Of a stretch of 8,322 nt of DNA, positions 6,408-8,322 are shown piece after piece. The notes under the pieces are model-generated. The model had not been told where the DNA came from. It saw nothing but the letters and a program-made list of their open reading frames with translations, and searched no databases. Within the stretch, counting starts at the first letter, position 1, and every line of letters begins with the position of its first letter. The position numbers were made by a program, and so were the translations under genes. This DNA is from Peptococcaceae bacterium UBA4997 (lineage in GTDB: Bacteria; Bacillota; Dehalobacteriia; UBA4068; UBA4997). The stretch is taken from NCBI GenBank assembly GCA_002398485.1, contig DGYV01000013.1:31266-39587 (forward strand). Reading direction: 5' to 3'.

Positions 6408-6426
6408 AATATGGCTATACCATATT
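6408..6426. repeat. Inverted repeat directly before the ricT ribosome binding site
   Basis: AATATGG (6408-6414) and CCATATT (6420-6426) are perfect 7-base arms around a five-base loop. On the ricT mRNA the hairpin ends one base before the SD GGAGGT. It could be an operator or a translation-modulating hairpin. The stem is short and AU-rich, and no known regulator site is recognised. The surrounding holB-ricT gap (70 bases) also contains two TATAAT hexamers (6441-6446 and 6464-6469) that lack a matching -35. Confidence 0.4.
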
Positions 6427-6464
6427 GATTTTGCTTTAAAATTATAATTTCGCTGTTTATCTTA

Positions 6465-7337
6465 TTATACCTGCTTTTTCACTAAATCTTGCAGACGCAA
6501 AAACAATACATCCAAAAGCAGGGTTATATTAATATTCTGTTCCAAAAGGCTTTGGCTGTTTTCTATTTCCAAAGCCGCTTTTAAGGCCGTGCCACCGTTG
6601 CACACGGGCGTTATTTTTTGTTTCAAAAGCTTTTCCCCTTCAGATACCATGCCCAAAACCGCCATGTCCCGAAAAATACCCAACAACTCCTGTAAAAACA
6701 AGCGTACGGCCGCGCGAACAGAAAGGCCGCCTTTTTTATCGTCCTTGAAGGATTGGCTGAATAAAAGCAGGCTGCTTGCATCTCCATTCAGCTTGGCCAC
6801 CAGCTCACGGGCTTTTTTGGCGTATTCCGCATTATCCTCTATAACAGCATCCGCCTCTAAAGTTTGTGGCAGGCGTACCCAAGTACAGCGTGATAAAATA
6901 GTAGGCAAAAGGCTATCGCCCACAGGGGCGGTAAGAATAAAATAAACATTATGGGGCGGCTCTTCCAAAATTTTTAACAGGCTGTTGGCCGCTGCTACCT
7001 GCATGGTGTGAGCTTCCAAAATTAGGATTACCTGACGTGAACCACTGTAGGATTCCAAAGCGGCATAATGCTTAAGCCTTCTGGTTTGGCTTATTTTAAC
7101 GCTTTGTCCTTCGGGGCTTATTACCTGCAAGTCGGCTGAATTACCCGCCATTACCTGGCGGCAGGCCGTACAATTGCCGCAGGCTTCCCCCGAAACCTGC
7201 AAATCAGTGCACAGCAAAGCCTGAGCCAGGCTCATTGCCTGCTCAGTTAAAATTCCCGTATTGCCTGTTAACAACCAGGCATGGCTTATTTGGCCCGAGG
7301 CCACTGCTTTGGTCAAGGCGGGGAAAAGCTTTACCAT
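6465..7337 (-). CDS. holB: DNA polymerase III delta-prime subunit (clamp loader)
   Basis: 290 residues from the chosen ATG. HolB is part of the clamp-loader complex that places the DnaN ring on primed DNA. The N-terminal AAA+-like domain shows HAWLLTGNTG (19-28), where the Walker A lysine is absent, as expected for the non-hydrolysing delta-prime subunit. A zinc module follows with C43, C53, C56 and C59 (CGNCTAC). The Walker B region is VILILEAHTM (103-112), then SLLKILEEPP (119-128) and the sensor-like SRC (149-151). The C-terminal helical half is weakly conserved. The ATG at 7337 is preferred because AGAAGGAG (7343-7350) lies five bases upstream; an in-frame GTG at 7424 would add 29 residues but has no SD. 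The spacer to tmk is 131 bases, without yaaQ or yaaR. Confidence 0.93.
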   Translation of the reverse strand: MVKLFPALTKAVASGQISHAWLLTGNTGILTEQAMSLAQALLCTDLQVSGEACGNCTACRQVMAGNSADLQVISPEGQSVKISQTRRLKHYAALESYSGSRQVILILEAHTMQVAAANSLLKILEEPPHNVYFILTAPVGDSLLPTILSRCTWVRLPQTLEADAVIEDNAEYAKKARELVAKLNGDASSLLLFSQSFKDDKKGGLSVRAAVRLFLQELLGIFRDMAVLGMVSEGEKLLKQKITPVCNGGTALKAALEIENSQSLLEQNINITLLLDVLFLRLQDLVKKQV

Positions 7338-7468
7338 GATTACTCCTTCTTTAGTTTTATTTGTATAATTTGAAATGTCAATTCCATTCTGAGCGTTAGC
7401 AAAGAAACTTTCAACATCCTTCACTGTTGGATTAAAAGATAATAACTATAGTATATCGTATCAGAGTT
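7338..7468 (-). other. 131-base gap between tmk and holB with an in-frame open extension
   Basis: The frame of holB stays open upstream of its ATG for about 35 codons back to a TAG. The translated text (SFNPTVKDVESFFANAQNG, then IDISNYTNKTKEGVI) looks protein-like, but no SD precedes the GTG at 7424. Codons here favour A and T endings, unlike tmk and holB. It does not resemble YaaQ or YaaR, which fill this position in B. subtilis. It may be a relic, a chance frame, or plain leader DNA. Confidence 0.3.
7354..7381 (-). promoter_or_regulatory. Candidate promoter for holB
   Basis: A perfect -35 TTGACA (7376-7381) is followed after 16 bases by TAAAAC (7354-7359), four of six bases of the -10 consensus. 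Transcription would begin close to the SD, leaving a leader of only about 10-15 bases. The hit is marginal, since the DNA here is AT-rich, but the 131-base gap in an otherwise tight run leaves room for a promoter. Confidence 0.3.
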
Positions 7469-8128
7469 TTAGTCTTCCTCCATATTCAGGTTCACTTCAT
7501 AGCCTGCCTGCAGCAAAAGGCCGCCAACTGCGCTTATAATCTGCTCGCGCACCTCTATTATGGGTTTGGCGGCATCCACAACATAAAACCTTTTGGGATT
7601 CGCTTTAGCTATGGCATCATAGCCCGCACTAAGGCGTTTGTGGAATTCTATTTCCTCAAGCTCTATTCTATCTTTGTCCCTGTGTTTTATCACGCGCTCC
7701 AGCCCTACTTCGGGTGAAAGCCGTAAAAGCAGGGTCAAGGCGGGCATTAAGCCGCCTGTGGCCATTTGGTTTAAATCTTTAAGGAAAGCTAAGTCTATAC
7801 CCCTGCCATAGCCCTGGTAAGCTATATGGGAATCCACATAGCGGTCGCAAAGCACTACCTTGCCTGCCGCCAAAGCAGGTAAAAGTACCTGTTCAACGTG
7901 CTGGGCACGGTCCGCCGCATAAAGTATTGCTTCGGCCTTGGCCGTTAAAGCACAGTTATTGGGGTTTAGGATAATTTGCCTTATCTGCGCACCAATACAG
8001 CCATCACCGGGTTCCCTGGTATATAAAACATCTGCACCTTGGCTTTGCAGCCATTCGCCCAGTAAATTGGTCTGCGTGGTTTTGCCCGCACCTTCGGGAC
8101 CTTCAACTGTTATAAAAAGTCCTCTCAT
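7469..8128 (-). CDS. tmk: Thymidylate kinase
   Basis: 219 residues, a usual length. It phosphorylates dTMP to dTDP with ATP, feeding dTTP synthesis for replication. The P-loop is GPEGAGKTT (10-18); the TREP substrate loop is at 37-40, followed by GD where the family commonly has GG; DRY (95-97) lies in LCDRYVDSHIAYQGYGRG; the LID region with DRIELEE (153-159) carries the basic residues R150 and R154; and FYVVDA (181-186) closes the core. The ATG overlaps the stop of the upstream decarboxylase by four bases (ATGA), and no good SD is seen, so translation is probably coupled to the upstream gene. The C-terminal 15 residues are an acidic extension (NLNMEED). Confidence 0.95.
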   Translation of the reverse strand: MRGLFITVEGPEGAGKTTQTNLLGEWLQSQGADVLYTREPGDGCIGAQIRQIILNPNNCALTAKAEAILYAADRAQHVEQVLLPALAAGKVVLCDRYVDSHIAYQGYGRGIDLAFLKDLNQMATGGLMPALTLLLRLSPEVGLERVIKHRDKDRIELEEIEFHKRLSAGYDAIAKANPKRFYVVDAAKPIIEVREQIISAVGGLLLQAGYEVNLNMEED

Positions 8129-8322
8129 TTCACAACGGATACATTGCCTTCGGTAAGGCCTTGCACCCTGCCCCCTTCCACTAAAATACGGTAGATGGTT
8201 TCCACTATTTCTGCACTGATGATTTCCCCGAAACCAACTATAGGTATACCAGGAGGGTATGGCACTACTAAATCTGACGCTACCCTGCCTGCCGCTTGTT
8301 TTAAAGGTACTGTTTCGGCGGC
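8125..8322 (-). CDS. Orn/Lys/Arg decarboxylase family protein, C-terminal end (YaaO-like)
   Basis: Only the last 65 codons are in the window; the gene continues past the right edge. The readable sequence PLKQAAGRVASDLVVPYPPGIPIVGFGEII is the characteristic C-terminal domain of PLP-dependent fold-type I Orn/Lys/Arg decarboxylases, which in the family contacts the neighbouring subunit. The PLP lysine and substrate-determining residues lie outside the window, so the substrate (lysine, arginine or other) cannot be told. Position before tmk, with an ATGA overlap, matches B. subtilis yaaO-tmk. The family assignment is firm; the specific activity is unknown. Confidence 0.88.
   Translation of the reverse strand, partial: AAETVPLKQAAGRVASDLVVPYPPGIPIVGFGEIISAEIVETIYRILVEGGRVQGLTEGNVSVVK

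Noticed and set aside
6441..6469. Promoter for ricT from the two TATAAT hexamers after holB
   Set aside because: Neither has a -35 match or a TGn extension at proper spacing; TATAAT is common in AT-rich spacers.
7338..7424. Longer holB starting at GTG 7424
   Set aside because: There is no SD before the GTG, whereas AGAAGGAG lies five bases before the ATG at 7337, and the extra 29 residues do not fit the known N-terminus of delta-prime subunits.

Overview
The window is a stretch of conserved Bacillota (Firmicutes) chromosome. Every convincing gene lies on the minus strand. Read in the direction of transcription (high to low coordinates) the order is: C-terminus of an Orn/Lys/Arg decarboxylase (yaaO-like), tmk, holB, ricT (yaaT), yabA, trmN6 (yabB), rsmI (yabC), metG, tatD (yabD), then the N-terminus of a YabE-like DUF348 protein. 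This is the order of the Bacillus subtilis yaaO-tmk-...-holB-yaaT-yabA-yabB-...-yabC-...-metS-yabD-yabE region, but without the yaaQ, yaaR, yazA and abrB genes found there. YabA and RicT together point strongly to Bacillota. I cannot place the genus; the moderate GC content fits a clostridial or Negativicutes relative, and that is only a guess.

Layout. At 8322-5359 are the genes of nucleotide supply and replication: decarboxylase end, thymidylate kinase (ATGA overlap), clamp-loader delta-prime subunit, the RNase Y accessory protein RicT, and the replication initiation regulator YabA. At 5301-3579 are two methyltransferases (tRNA m6A37 and 16S rRNA 2'-O-C1402). A near-consensus promoter whose -35 box overlaps the rsmI stop codon starts the metG-tatD unit (3463-723), in which the two genes overlap by one base. 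At 722-321 lies a 402-base AT-rich non-coding stretch. It holds a probable terminator for tatD, a set of repeated and inverted TTTAGCTGGG motifs able to form competing hairpins, a 12-base palindrome, and a strong promoter (TTGACA-17-TAGAAT) for the YabE-like gene.

The genes are mostly ordinary housekeeping genes with intact catalytic motifs, and I see no mobile element, CRISPR array, RNA gene or clear new system. The points that merit a second look are: a possible leaderless 26-codon leader ORF whose stop overlaps the start of the YabE-like gene; the repeat-rich intergenic RNA after tatD; a shortened RicT whose C-terminus carries an extra CxxxCCxxC cluster; an AT-rich in-frame extension ahead of holB; a polyalanine linker in MetG; and a palindrome directly before the ricT ribosome binding site.
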